A stretch of 64,000 bases of DNA from Piscicola geometra (taxonomy: Eukaryota; Annelida; Clitellata; Hirudinida; Piscicolidae): positions 3,970,412 through 4,034,411 of the forward strand of contig OX030956.1 of assembly GCA_943735955.1 (NCBI GenBank), read 5' to 3'. The first letter of the stretch is position 1, and each line of letters starts with the position of its first letter. Below are positions 36,658-49,800 of this stretch, piece by piece. The position numbers and the translations under genes are program-made. The notes under the pieces are model-generated. The model was not told where the DNA came from, made no database searches, and saw only the letters and a program-made list of their open reading frames with translations.

Positions 36658-39600
36658 AGTTGAATATATATACTTGAAAAAAATCCGGGAATGGGGATTC
36701 TTAAAAAGAAATAAAATTAATATTGGCTTTTTAAAATAATCAGATTAACCAAAATATTTCCGAATAAATGGAAAAAATAGCAAATATGCTAAAGTAATTT
36801 CCATTTATTTTATTTAAATTTATTGAAATATATTCAAAATTAGAAGTTTATTGAGGCTAAAGATTTAAATATGTAATTGATAAAACTGCAAGATATTTTT
36901 TATTGTGTAACAATAAAAATAAGTCAAAATTATTAATGATTCTTCATAAAAACTTGAAAATTTGTCAATCTAATCGAATCGCTAGAAGATTATATTGTTT
37001 GAAAAAATAATTATTTAAATTAAAATCTCTATCATTCATAAAAAACATTAAATATAAATTTATTTCATACTTGAAATTCTGAAACATTGTGATCAAACAC
37101 TAACGATCACGATATTTATTTTGCAATTTCTGTGAGACGGTGTCAAAAAATTCTTTAAAAGGTAAGAAAACTCTGTTTATGTTAGAAGAAATTGAATTAA
37201 ATATTTATCCAAATGAATCTATTATTTGTCATGAAAACAATAAAAAAAACGTTGTCAACACCTTATATTAGAATATAAAACAAGTTTCAAATATTACTTT
37301 TACATATAGGTAACTTATAAAATATTAAAAACTTTGCCAATTCTAGTTCGTTTTAAAAATTAAATTTAACAAAAAGTAGAATGAGACAAATTGAATAGTT
37401 GGCAAAAAAACACTTTATAAATTCACAAAGTTGCTAATTAATACTTACTAATGATTTTTTATTGTAGTTTTTCAAACACATTTTTTCATAATCACTTTTT
37501 CCCTTAATTAACTCAAAAACAATAAATTTATAAAAGTTAAAATCATTCTTTAAATAAAACTTTGTTACCACATAATTGAAGAAAAAAGTAGCAAAAATGT
37601 AAAAAAGGGTAATAATTTTGATCCACTAACAGTAAAGTTATAAATTCAACATTAATAATATTATATTATTTTTTAAAAAATCCTATTAGAAAAATCTATT
37701 TTTTCCAAGTGTCCACAAAACTTATGTTCAAGGGTTTCTCTTTCTTATTTGCAAACCCAGAAGGACCAATAACGCACGAAAAAAACACTTGAAAACTTTT
37801 TTGATTCAAAAAACTTAGCATAGAAAAAAAATTAAGTTGAAACTAATTTTTATTTTAACAAATTATTTTGTTTTTATTTTTAATTGAGTTTCTAGGCAAC
37901 AAAGGAATTTTCCTCGGTCGAAGATTAAGTAGATTCTTGTATTCTTCGTTCTATTTCAATTGTGAGTTATAAAACATAATTTAATTTTATCGTTTCAAAG
38001 ACCATAAATACGGTTTTACAAAAGTTCGTGCCAAACGTAAAAGCAGTCATAATATTCTCTGAAGTACGTCACACATAAATCAACCACACCCTTAATTAAC
38101 GTCAACGTGAATCAACAAATGGAATCATATTGGCGTTTCATATATTTCACGTTGAAAATCCCTGTTGTCTTTTAGATTTAAAAATAATAAATTACAGAGG
38201 CTTGCATGAAGACAAAATATAATTAGTCATAGCTAAAAGGATAATTGTCTTTTTATCAACCGACGCCACCACCATTACTCCTAACTGCCTGTCCCAATAA
38301 ATTCTCAATGGCCTAATTAGTGTTAACGCTGATCTATATCACTGGAGCATTACCCAAAGCATGTCTACAACAATTAGCTCACCCAACGCGAGCTCTAAAC
38401 TGCAGTAACAATCAATAACCATTAACGTGAAAAACAGGTTGAACAGGTGGCCGTTGCCCTTCTTAAAACCCAAGCTTTTACGGAGCCTTGTAACTCAACA
38501 CGCCTTAAATCATTTCCATCAATGAGCAAACACTTTTTTAGTACATTTTTCGTACAATTATGTTTTTTAAATAAACAGATGTTTAATATTATAATATTTT
38601 AATATTGCAAAAGCAAAGGAAAGTGGATAAAAGAAATGTTTCTTTCAAAAAAAGTATTTCAACGTGTTTATGAAAACAAAGTAAAGTGTTTGGCTTCATG
38701 ATATGGCTTCTACAAATGTATTGTTTTCATAAAATTTTTGAATTGAAAATTTTTAAATTAATGAATAAAAAAATATTTTTTTATAGTTATAATTTTGTTT
38801 CCTAATTAAATTTTTTAAATATATGTTTATATCAATGTTTTGTCAAAAAAAATATTAAAAAGCATAAGCGAATTAAAAAAATAATTAAACAATGAGAACA
38901 ATTCTTTCGATTTTTTTAATGTTTGATATATTTTAAAGATTTTTTTTTCTTTCAAACTTGATTAAGCTGAATACTTGCGCAAACAATCCAGTTAACAATC
39001 GAATGAAACTCTTGCTATTTCGCTTTTCATTGCCTTTGTTTATGTCATAATCCCATTCACTGCTTTTAACTGGAACATTAAGACCTTCGCTTCATGGCTT
39101 TCAAGGTCAAATCGCTATAAGGTCATCAGTTCAAACGTTATGGCCATGGTTATTTCCAAATTTTATTCGTCTCCACTTTTAAATTATCGGAAATGACATC
39201 ACCAGTAACTGTATATTTTATCAAAAGTCTCAGAATTATCACAAAAGACTTAACATTTTTTCTTATTTTTTCATCTTTTAATCCTCTAATTAAAACATAG
39301 ATTGATTAATCTCAATACAATCTCTAAAAGTTTCGATTTTTAAATATTTTCTTACTTTTTTCCCATTATTGAAATTATAATTTAAATAAATGTTCTAATC
39401 TTTTACTTTAAACATGAAATGATTAATCTCAATGCAATCTCGAAAGGATTTAAAATTTTGAAATGTTTTTTAGTTTTTTTTTCATTATTGAAATTATATT
39501 TCAAATAAATGTTATGAAACATTCATTATCTCATATTTCAAATAATTAAAAATGATTATTTTACTAAATCTAGAGTTATTTAGATTATGGAAACAATTCA

Positions 39601-39841
39601 AGTTCAAAACTAAAATCGTCTAAAAAATATGCCAGCAACAACCTTATCTTTGATGACTACTAAATAATTTTAATTCGAAACTACTTATTTTAAACGAAAA
39701 TCTTCCTGACCCCCACTACTTAATTATTTATGAAAGTAATAAAATTCGAAACACTACGATAAAAAACTTTTTAAAGTTAGTAATGAAACAAAAAAAGAAT
39801 TAAATTTGACTTAACATTGAAATTTTGGTTGCATGCTGGGC

Positions 39842-39850
39842 TTTTATATA
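39842..39850 (+). promoter_or_regulatory. Candidate TATA box of the GPCR gene
   Basis: TTTTATATA lies 84 bases before the GPCR start codon, a distance compatible with a short 5' UTR. This is a single motif in AT-rich DNA; an upstream non-coding exon remains possible. Confidence 0.3.
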
Positions 39851-39933
39851 ACAAGTACAAAGTAACAAAGTAAACAAATAGTTTATACTAAGAACAGATA
39901 TAATTTTCAAGAAAAAAAACCCAAGTCATCTCA

Positions 39934-41337
39934 ATGGAGTCGCCAAATAATTCCACAAACACGCGCAACTTAGCCACCTCCGACTCCATCGACGACACCA
40001 ACCTCACTCTGCCACACCTGGTGTCGGTAGACGATGAGCACTTCACGATGGTGATCAACACGTACGTAGCCCCTCCCGTCATTCTCTTCACCCTCCTCAC
40101 CAACACCACCATCTGCTTCATCCTCCTGCGTAAGAGTATGCGCAGTCCCACCAACATCCTCCTCGTCTTCATCGCCGTCTCAGACATGATCACGGGCATC
40201 CTTCCCCTTCCCAACTACATCTACTTCTATTTACTAGGACACTACACCGACTGGGTCCCGTACACTTGGTGCTATTTTTTCCTAGTCTCATCAGACACCA
40301 TTCCAACTCTTTTCCATACCGCTTCTATATGGCTCACCGTGGTTTTAGCGGTTCAGAGGTATTTCTACATCTGCAAGCCTGGCTCCTCTAAAGGCTGGTG
40401 CACCGTGCCGAACGCCATCAAGGTCGGAATCTCCATCTACATCTTATCTTTCTTCTCGCAACTGAGCAGATATCTCGAAATCAATCTTTCGCCGAGTGAG
40501 GGCGCTAGCAAACTTGACCCGAACATCAACGTTTCGCAGTGTTGGCAGGACATTCACGAACCATTCAAGAGCCACATGACTCTGTACTACAACACCATTT
40601 TCTCATTGAGAGTCGTCATGGTGCATTTAGTGCCGTGTTTCATGCTGGTGGTGTTGACCAGCCTCTTGGTGAAGATGCTAAAAGACGTGCAACGGAGGAA
40701 GGAGCAACTCTTGAAACAAAGCAGAAGGACCGAGTGTCGTCGCATGGCTGAATCGAACATGACGACGCTGATGTTGGTGGCGGTGGTGGCTGTATTCTTG
40801 GCGGTTGAGCTTCCCCTTGCTTTCCTCTTCATCATCATGATGCTGGATAACTCGTTCGATCTGGAAGTGATTTCACCGCACAACAAGGAACTGGCGCAGA
40901 GCGTCATCAACCTCTCGATCCTGCTCAGCTACCCCTTCAACTTCTTCATCTACTGCACCATGAGCAAAACGTTCAGAAGCGTCATCGCCGACCTGCTGTT
41001 GTGGCTATGTTGCTGCAAGAAGAATGACACCTCAAATAATGAAACCACAGTCAGTATAAAAAAAACGAGGAATCTGAAAGTTCATACAAGTAACAGCAAC
41101 AACGGCGGTAACAACGACAACACCAAAAATAAACTCCTTCAGCGTTTCTTTCGGTGGAAGGTCAGGAAGAATGGCGTGACAGAGCTCGAAGTTCTCAACG
41201 TGGAGGAGGTGGAGGTGGATGGGAGGGAGCCAGAGAAGGAGGAAAGAAATATGGAAGAGGTTCGTATTGGAGAAGACGTGTTAAAAAAAACCAACACGTG
41301 TGAAAACAGCACTGTGTGTATTGAACTGGCTGCCTGA
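39934..41337 (+). CDS. SPR: Rhodopsin-class GPCR, sex peptide/myoinhibitory peptide receptor type
   Basis: This is an intronless frame of 467 aa. The N-terminus carries sequons at N6 and N23. Seven helices lie at about 44-65, 74-101, 111-146, 160-178, 217-249, 274-303 and 321-343. Class A landmarks: N57 (TM1), D84 in AVSD (TM2), Cys113 (TM3) pairing with Cys203 in extracellular loop 2, QRY at 141-143 in place of DRY, and NFFIY at 336-340 in place of NPxxY. The stretches RKSMRSPTN, HTASIWLTVVLAVQRY and SKTFR are characteristic of the invertebrate sex peptide receptor family, whose ancestral ligands are myoinhibitory peptides. Loop 3 is basic (RRKEQLLKQSRRTECRR). The tail has a CCC cluster (359-361), a likely palmitoylation site, and a long Asn-rich then Glu-rich extension. 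A related neuropeptide receptor (FMRFamide or myomodulin type) is the main alternative. Confidence 0.88.
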   Translation: MESPNNSTNTRNLATSDSIDDTNLTLPHLVSVDDEHFTMVINTYVAPPVILFTLLTNTTICFILLRKSMRSPTNILLVFIAVSDMITGILPLPNYIYFYLLGHYTDWVPYTWCYFFLVSSDTIPTLFHTASIWLTVVLAVQRYFYICKPGSSKGWCTVPNAIKVGISIYILSFFSQLSRYLEINLSPSEGASKLDPNINVSQCWQDIHEPFKSHMTLYYNTIFSLRVVMVHLVPCFMLVVLTSLLVKMLKDVQRRKEQLLKQSRRTECRRMAESNMTTLMLVAVVAVFLAVELPLAFLFIIMMLDNSFDLEVISPHNKELAQSVINLSILLSYPFNFFIYCTMSKTFRSVIADLLLWLCCCKKNDTSNNETTVSIKKTRNLKVHTSNSNNGGNNDNTKNKLLQRFFRWKVRKNGVTELEVLNVEEVEVDGREPEKEERNMEEVRIGEDVLKKTNTCENSTVCIELAA

Positions 41338-41819
41338 AAGGGTATAAGATTTTGTCCTTGATTGAAAACTATTCAAATATCATTTACAAACTCTAAATCA
41401 AGACAGTTCTTCCAACTATATAGACCTTTTTCTTCATCGTTTTAGTGTTAGTTGTGCTAACTTTCCGATACATAATTTATATTATTCACTCAAAACGCTT
41501 GACTTTCTTGCCCTATGATATTTCAAAAGTGTGCAAACTCGGACTTGTTATGGCTGAATTGCGACTTATTGTTGTGGCAGATTAAGCAACATTGTTGTGC
41601 TCCACTTGATACGCGTGGAAAGTGTCTCATTGTGTGTTGAATTGGTTATGTAGCAGTTTCGTGTAGTGAAAATATTTATTTGGTAACTGAGTTTGTTTTT
41701 GAAACTGGGCGGGCTTCCCAACCCTTCCCAGCAAGCTTATCACTTGTGCTAGCTTATATGCTTTAAGGGGGCTTTAGACTAATGAAGTGTTATTCATCTG
41801 AATATAATTTTGGTAGAGA

Positions 41820-41825
41820 AATAAA
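41820..41825 (+). terminator. Candidate poly(A) signal of the GPCR gene
   Basis: The first AATAAA downstream of the GPCR stop, about 480 bases after it. AT-rich context makes chance occurrence likely. Confidence 0.35.
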
Positions 41826-43087
41826 ATAAACTTATATTAATTTAGATACTTAATTTTTATACATTTTAAAGTTATTTAAAACGAGAAAATAATATATTTT
41901 TTTAAATTTTAAACTTTATGTCTTAACACGTATTTTTATATAGCAAATGGAAAAAACCAAGAAAACAAGGTTTAAGCGACGGTATAAATGTGCGACTCAA
42001 TGGCTAAGAGTTATGTGAACTGAAGAAACTAAGTTATCAATCTAATGAAAATATTTTAGTATTCAATTCTTTTCGCTTGAATTATTCTGTATCAGTCGAT
42101 TGCTTTGCAGCCAATTGTACATTCTTATGTTGTTCCTTTTGGATATAGTTTCGATAATAAATTATTCGTAACGCTGTTATACGCTTGGTATCATACAAAG
42201 ATGAATTGTTGGCTATAAGCTTTTTCACTAGTACACTTTCATTAAAACCTGTCTTGTAAATTACTCGAGGCTTATTTTAGGTCTTTGATTATATTTATAG
42301 ATTCATAAGCAAACATATAAAAGCTTATACAAAGAAACAATTTATAAAACGCAGAACGTTTCAAGAATGGGTTTGCTTGTTTGCGGCTTCTCAGAAGTTC
42401 AAATAAAAAGAAGCGACGGTGAAGTGGCCCAGAGATTTCTAAGTGAAAGATAGGGCGGGAAAGGAATGGAAACAATTTGAAGAGGTTCTGGCACTCGTTG
42501 AAAAAAAATGGTTTAATAAAAATAACTATTTTTTTATTTACTTTTATAAAAAAACAATGAGCTAGAAAATCATTTTAAATATAAATAAAGTTTTTTTGAA
42601 CATATCTAAAACGTCTCTTCTGAGGTTCCTTGTAAAACAACTTTTCAATTTAAATTTATTTTTTATGTATTCTTTTTATTCTTTTAAGAACACTAATTTT
42701 GTTTGTGGATTACATTTTAATTCACTTCTTAAGTTCAAATATCTTCCGATTTCTAGAGTATCATCTTTACACTTTTTAGGTAAATATTTTAAAATTATTT
42801 TTGAATTTCTAAACAATAATATAAAAACTTGACATTCACATCAAAATTTATTCACGTGTCTAACATATTCGTCTATAACATTGATCTTTAAAAAACCCTT
42901 TAAATAAAATTGCTTTTTATCTTTCAAAAGATTGGTTTAGAAAAGCATCAAAAAAAAAATAACGGAAATAAGGATTAATGTCACCGTTTTACACCATGCT
43001 TATTTGAAAAATTACACCGCAAAAAAAACAAATAAGTAAATTTTTCGCAGAAACAGAATACTAAAAATAGGTATTTGAAGTTGCATG

Positions 43088-43095
43088 TGACGTCA
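43088..43095. promoter_or_regulatory. CRE-like palindrome TGACGTCA
   Basis: A perfect full cAMP-response-element palindrome, followed 12 bp later by TGATGTCATGGAGGAGG. The related TGACGTCATGGAGAG occurs at 59723-59737. No adjacent gene start is seen, so function is unproven. Confidence 0.25.
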
Positions 43096-46000
43096 CGCAA
43101 CGAATGATGATGTCATGGAGGAGGAAAGTGTATAATTGGCGCGCAAAAGAAGCACGAAATGACTTATGATAGAATGAATGAGTAGATACATGTATTATTT
43201 CACTGCCTATATTGATTAATTGTTTTTATTATTTTTTTTTTATCAAGGAAGTTACAAACATCCCTGCAAGCTTGTATTTCTGATTGCATTGTATTTTATT
43301 AGAGTTTAATACAGAATCATGTGAACCTGTAGTGATTGCTTTTAATTCATAACTGCTTTAAACATTTCTAAAGTTTTTTCTATAATGCCTATTGTCAAAA
43401 GTAGCGAATGACCTTTAAAGTTGCCAACATTATGTTGGTGTTGTTGGTATTACGTTATATTCATTCTCCTCCGAATCGTCTGGTCAAACAGTCTCAAGAT
43501 GTCATATACTGAAAAAGCGTGAAAATAATTTTTATAAATAAATATAAAACATTATAACCTAAGTATTAAGGAAAAACTAATTGATAAAAAGTTGTAAAAT
43601 TTTCAATTTAGTAGCAAATTCAAGCAATTAGATTTGAATAAACTAATGAAAACATTAAACAATTTAAATAAATAAATAAAATGGAGAAAAATATTATTAA
43701 AAATATATATAAATAAAAGAATAAAATACTACTCGGAGCGTTCAGCTAATGCATACTGTAATCGACGATTTTAAAGTTAATTTTGTTACTTGAAATACGA
43801 ATTTTGAATATTTTGTATTTTTTCAGAGTTTTTTAGTAGTAGATATCATTTATTTTTAATAAAATATATGTAATCAAATTTTTTTTTTTCGAGTTTATTT
43901 CAATTTATTTTATTGTCTTTAATCTTCTCAAAACTTTTAAACTCCGTTAAATACTTTAAAGTGCTGAATAATTAAAAAAATATTGATTTAAAAAGATTGT
44001 TTAAAATAAAAACAATTTTTGTAAAAACATTTTTCATTTTTATGTAAAATTTCATTTATAAATTTTATTTACATTTTTTCATTGTAGAACATGTGATGTT
44101 TTAGACTTAAATTGAAAGCAAAAACTTTTAATAAATAGTTGATGTTTTAGGCAACAATATTTTTACAAATTCAATTAATGTTTAATGAAAAAAAACTATC
44201 TTTTTGTATATACAAATATTGGTCTAAAAATTCCTAGTCCTTCAAAATTGCTCTACAAATGTCATGTAAATTGCTCTGCAAATGCCTAGCCATGTAAGAT
44301 GTTTGCGAAGTGCCATCGTACATGGCAAATTACTCTCGCGATTACGCTCGACATTCGTGATTGGAAACGATGGTTATTCACTGAACCTTTGGTTTTGGGA
44401 CTTTACAAGACTGACGTACTTACATTTTTATACTTTGTTACGCGATAAGTAAGTTGTTTTATATCGGTTAACAAGTTTAAAAGTTGTTTAAATAAAAATC
44501 AGGATAAAATAATCATAATTTTTAATTGAAGACACTAAAAATATATGAATTTAAAACTGATATTTAAAAAACAACATTAAGTTAGTGATTAAATATAAAA
44601 CTTTGGAAAATTTATTTTAACATACTTTTTAAAAGATATTTCATAAAGGGGATTGAGTTGAGTATTAATTTTAATTACAGAATATTTCAATCCTACTTCA
44701 GAGAAAGTGATGTTGAAGATGTAACTTTTATATTTTCTCAAATGACACCCGATTTAGCTCGTCATTTTCTGGAAATTCATTGGCATTTGAATGTTCGCTT
44801 TCACTATAATTTTATCAAAAAATATATATTTCAAATTTTGCATCTATTGAGAATGTATTTTTATAATTAGAATTATTAGAATTTCATTGATTATAAAATT
44901 TATCTACAATTCTTCGTTTCACAGATTTACAATAAAAGAAATCAATTGCATTTCCGATAAGCAAAATGCATCTTAAAAATTCCATTTTCTTTTCATTGAA
45001 TTTATTTGTTCACAATACATTATAAACCTTTAAAAAATATTTATTATATAATAGTTTCACGAAATAACTGTTAATATTTCAACGTGGTTGTGCTTGTATT
45101 TTGATGGTGATTGTTTCAATAAACGTAGTTAAAACCACCACAATCTTCAAATCTATTACTTGAATAAATAAATATTTTTGATTTCATGTAGATTTATATT
45201 TTCTATAGATTTTAAAAAAGATTTAATTATTTAATCAACTAACTATGTTTAAATAAAATTCAACCAAATAAAACATAATTGATGAATAAAAAATTTAACA
45301 TAGCATAAAAATATTAAACTGTGTTCTAAGTTGACTTGATAAAAGCTCAAGATAGGAAAAACTCAGAGCTCACACAAATCTATGAATTATAAGAAGGAAC
45401 ACAATAGTGGAAAATTCCTATAAAAACCCTGAAACTATGAGCGAATAAAATGAATAAAAGAAGTAAAAAATAAATAAAACTGATTGAAATGTTATACAAC
45501 ATGAGAACATTAGAAGATTAGTTTGTTTTAAATTATAACTTTTAAATTTCGTCTGTTCAAATAGCCTCTGCACTGAGTTTAAAAAGTTATAGTATTCTGT
45601 ATAATGAAGATTCTAAAGAATATGATATATATTTCAAACAAAAATTATATTTTTAAATATGGAGTAATATTTTAATAGGATGAGATAAAAAGTTCGTAAA
45701 AAATTGAGTTGGAAGCAAGATACTGAATGCTTGAGATAAAGGGTTGGAGAACCAAGAAAAGATTTTGTGAGAATATTTATGACAAGATTCATTAGAGTGT
45801 TTATAATTATTAATTATTTATCCAGCTACAATAAATAGGAACAGATATAAAATTATATGAAATAAGAGCAAAGATAATGTTTTATGAATTAGATTGAAAA
45901 AAGATGAATGAGCCAGCATTACTTTCCTCAGATCATTCATCTTAATAATTCGTTGTTGCCAAGTCGCAAAAGAAGCAGCATTGTGGGCTTGATGGTTGAT

Positions 46001-46271
46001 TGTTATGAAACACAAAAAAAGAGGTAAATAATGGAAAATAGTTTTACATGTTTTGAGATTTTGGTCAGCTAGTTGTTTCGCTTGAATTTAAATAAGATTT
46101 TAAACCTATATTTTTCTAGGAATATAATAAGTAGGAAATAAATTGAAAGAAAAATAAATTAACGCGACAAAGGCAATTTTTTAATATTGCACTAGTTCTG
46201 GAATGTTAATAAAAAGGTAGGATACAATATCTGAATGACAAAAATTCCAAGTTGTAAATCCACAAACAGAA

Positions 46272-46412
46272 CCCCTAACGCTAACCTAACCCTAACCTAA
46301 CTCTAACCTAACCCTAACCCTAATCATAACCCTAAACCTAAGCCTACTCTGACCTTAACCCTAACCCTAACCCTAGCCCTAACCCTTACTCTAACCCTAG
46401 GCCTAACTCTAA
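46272..46412 (+). repeat. Interstitial telomere-like repeat (CCCTAA)n
   Basis: About 140 bp of CCCTAA units with variants (CCTAAC, CTCTAAC, CCCTAGC, CCTAAGCC). TTAGGG is the usual metazoan telomere unit. Unique DNA flanks both sides, so this is an internal tract. Confidence 0.85.
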
Positions 46413-46794
46413 CGTGCATAAAAGTTATAGCGTGACCACGGAAAACAATCAAAGCTTCACAACGAAAAAATTTAGTGATTTCAGCGAAAGGGAGGTGGGA
46501 GAGCCAGTAGGGTTTGTTTCATGCTCTTAACTTGTGAAAAACTGAAAATATAAAACATTCGTCATCTTGCCCGGTTTCCCCTACATATATATATAGTGTA
46601 TATAATTAATATTCACTAATTCTTTAAATAATTAAATAAAATTATTTGTGTTTTAAAAATCTTTTTCGATAAAATATATATAATTTACTTGAAAAACTTG
46701 CTCTATCGTTAAAAAAATTGTTGACTTTGCTTTTTTTTACATCCATGCAAATGAAAATATGATATTGAAACTGTCCATGATAATGACGAGCATT

Positions 46795-46850
46795 GTTTAG
46801 TGGCGTATAAACAAAACAGGCTTCTAAGCCAAATGTTTAAAAATACTTTT
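46795..46850 (+). repeat. tRNA-related repeat fragment
   Basis: TTTAGTGGCGTATAAACAAAA followed by GGCTTCTAAGCC shares its start with the element at 6566. An A-box-like start without a clear B box. Confidence 0.3.
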
Positions 46851-49800
46851 GTTACAATTCATTGAGTTTTATACATTTTATTTATATAAATTCTGGTTTT
46901 TTCTTTTAATATGAGCTCCCAAGATCTGAATCCAAGATATTATCCAAAGATTTCATTTTCTGTTTTTTAAAAATTGTAAAAATACATTTTTAAAGATGTG
47001 TAACCTAAAAACAGGGATTTAAAGCTTGTAAACACAAACTTAAATTTTAGGTTATATTTTGATAAGCTCAACGGTTGGTATACGAACGATTCTGTTCAGG
47101 ACAGTACAACCTGGATGATTCAGCCTTAGATCTTTCATCCGTAGACGATTCATTATAAATATTATAAAAGTTTTAAATAAAAGACTATAACAAATCAAAA
47201 TATATTTGTTGTTATCAATTTAATTTAAAGAATTCTTTTTATGAAAAAAACTAGTCTCTTTTCAAAAAGAATGAGTCTTTTCCCCAAACAATACTATATA
47301 ATTCCATCAGCAGGAAATATGTTGAAAGATGCGTGTTTGAAATTCAAATACCTATGAAAACATTAAAAAATTCACTAATTGTAATAAAATAAAAATTAAA
47401 GTGGATAATAAAAATAAAATAGGCGAGAAGAAATTTATTTGAGTCCAAATGGCGAAAAAGTGATTTTGTAATGAAAATTAGAATGATAAATAATAAAAGA
47501 TAAAATAAAGAAATTAAATTATGGTCATTTCGAAAAACAGCAAAATAAAAACAGATTAAAATAATAGTTTTATTTAATTGATTAAATATTTTATAAGTTT
47601 TCTAAACGACTTCATTTTGATGCGATCTTAATTAGAAGTATGTTTAAAAACAACATTATAAGTCTGAAAAAACTCACAGTTACATTCAATAATAAAAAAA
47701 GAATAAAAAAATTTGAATTATAAAAGTTTCAATTCTTTGGAAGAGAACATCATGGATAAACTATACAAAAGACAAAGAATTCAAAGTGCCCTTTTGAATT
47801 ATCCTATTTTAATGTGTTCTCTTTGTCAAGCTTATAAAAACGTTAAAACAATAAACTAAATAAAAAAATTGTTCCATAGTTTACTGGACAAAGTTTTAGT
47901 GAAACTGAAAATACGGTTTAACGATGAAAAGATTTAATTGACAGAAACAGTATCACCACTTTTCTCTCCATCAAATTATTCTTTGGATGAAAAAGAAATT
48001 GAATCTGAAGTTGCATGTCTAACTAAGACGAAGAAACTACAGAAGAACTCAGCCCCTCTGTAATTATTTTTCCTTCCTTTGAACTAAAACTCTCAACAAT
48101 GCGCCTGCTCTAAGCGAATGAGTAAATGCATTGTAAGCGGAGTTTACAAGTGCCTCTCTGAAGTGTGTTGAGAGCGTCGGTTAAAGCCTTTAATGGAAGC
48201 GTGATTGAGTGAATTACCACCATTAAGGTACCGTTACGGGAAAAGGTAAGCGAAAACGAAAAAATCCTTTGAATAATTTAGGTTTGTATTTTTACTTTAA
48301 CACTTATGACCTACAACTTCTTTATCATTTGGAAAGCTACAATAGAATTCACATAGATATAGGTAACTCTGCAATTAACTACTCCAGTTGATAACTTGTG
48401 GTTTTTAAAATTCAGGTTTGTGGTCTAGCATTTTTGGACCTCAAGTGACAGCAGAGAGGAAGTCAGCCATGGTTACAGCTCCATTAAAACTTCGTCTCCT
48501 TGTCATCACCCTGTCCAATTTCCAAAAAAAGCTGTGATTTTGTGTCAAATCACATATTCGAACTACCTCAATAATTCATTAAAAAGATTAATAAAAAAAT
48601 GGAATTGCGACGAGGATTATGTGGCTGGTCAGAGAAGAATTAATAGTTTGGAAGTGGTCAATGATACAACTGGTTTTAACTGATGTGTTAAAACAATAAA
48701 ATTTTAAACAAAATGTTTCAAGTTGTAAAAAATACTGGCATGAACTCTAAGAAATATTATTTTGATAGTGCTTTTAATAGATAAATAAAATTTAAAATTT
48801 TTAATATAATTTTTTAAAGTTAAAATATAATTTTTGAATAAATAAAAGCTCATAATTTTCCAATTATCGTAAATTCAATATGAAAAAAGTGATAAAATGT
48901 TTTTTAAATGTTAGATATTGCAAAACTTTCTTGGGGCTTACCATTGAACATTAGAATCTCAAACATAACTTTACAAAGTTTATTTTTTATAAAGCAAATA
49001 GTTTTCCAATAAAGATTTAAAAACGAAATTGTAAGTTCTATTGGCACCCTCGCATACAAGCTTGAACACAAATCGCGTAGTTAAAAATTACTGAAGCCAA
49101 TTGAACGAGAGAGGAAAAGACACAAAACGTGGTTTACATTTTGTCAATATACAAAAATAAAATTATTTTTTGGATTATGCATCCGATACATCTTGCAAAA
49201 AAACACCCTTAGCTCTTAATAAGAGACTGATCGATGAAGAATATAATTTGTCACTTAACATTTTTGAAAAAAAAGGAATTTGTTTAATATTTTAAAATAT
49301 AATTTTCTTAGTTTTATTGGAAAAGAAAATGAGCCAAGTTGCATTTATTAACTATTTATCATTTGAATAAATGTATACATTTTTATTTATGAAATAAGAA
49401 CTTAAATAAAGCATTCATAATAGCTCATCAAATGAGTTTTTGGTTCATACGAGTAAATCAGATGTGTATGATCATATCAAACATTTGAAAAATTTATATT
49501 CTTTTTAGAAATTAGACATTTTCTAAAGAAAACTCTAAAAGCAATAAATTTTATTCAGATTTTTATCAAAATTATTTTCATGAAATTTTCTATAATTACT
49601 TCTTTTTTAAATAGCTGGTAATTTGGTGTGAAATTAATGAAATTAAAAAGCACGTAACTTTAATATAAGTTTAAAATCTTGTTTACTCAACGCTCTATCC
49701 AAGAACACTTAGCGACTCAATCGGGAAAATAATCTATCCTAATAATCTAAACTTAATGTTGAGTATGCCGACCAAACTGCTCCATAAATTATTCTTCGCG

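Larger units (their letters stand above)
34030..39933. other. AT-rich intergenic region upstream of the GPCR
   Basis: No gene is called. Contents noted: a TATAGCGCCCGGG repeat (34530), an AG-preceded open stretch at 34721-34800, a TG microsatellite (36601-36653), and balanced-composition islands at 35870-36180 and 38220-38520. The open frame at 35423-35635 is Lys/Phe/Asn-rich and looks random. Confidence 0.5.

Noticed and set aside
46272..46412. A true chromosome end
   Set aside because: Unique sequence continues on both sides and the repeats are degenerate.
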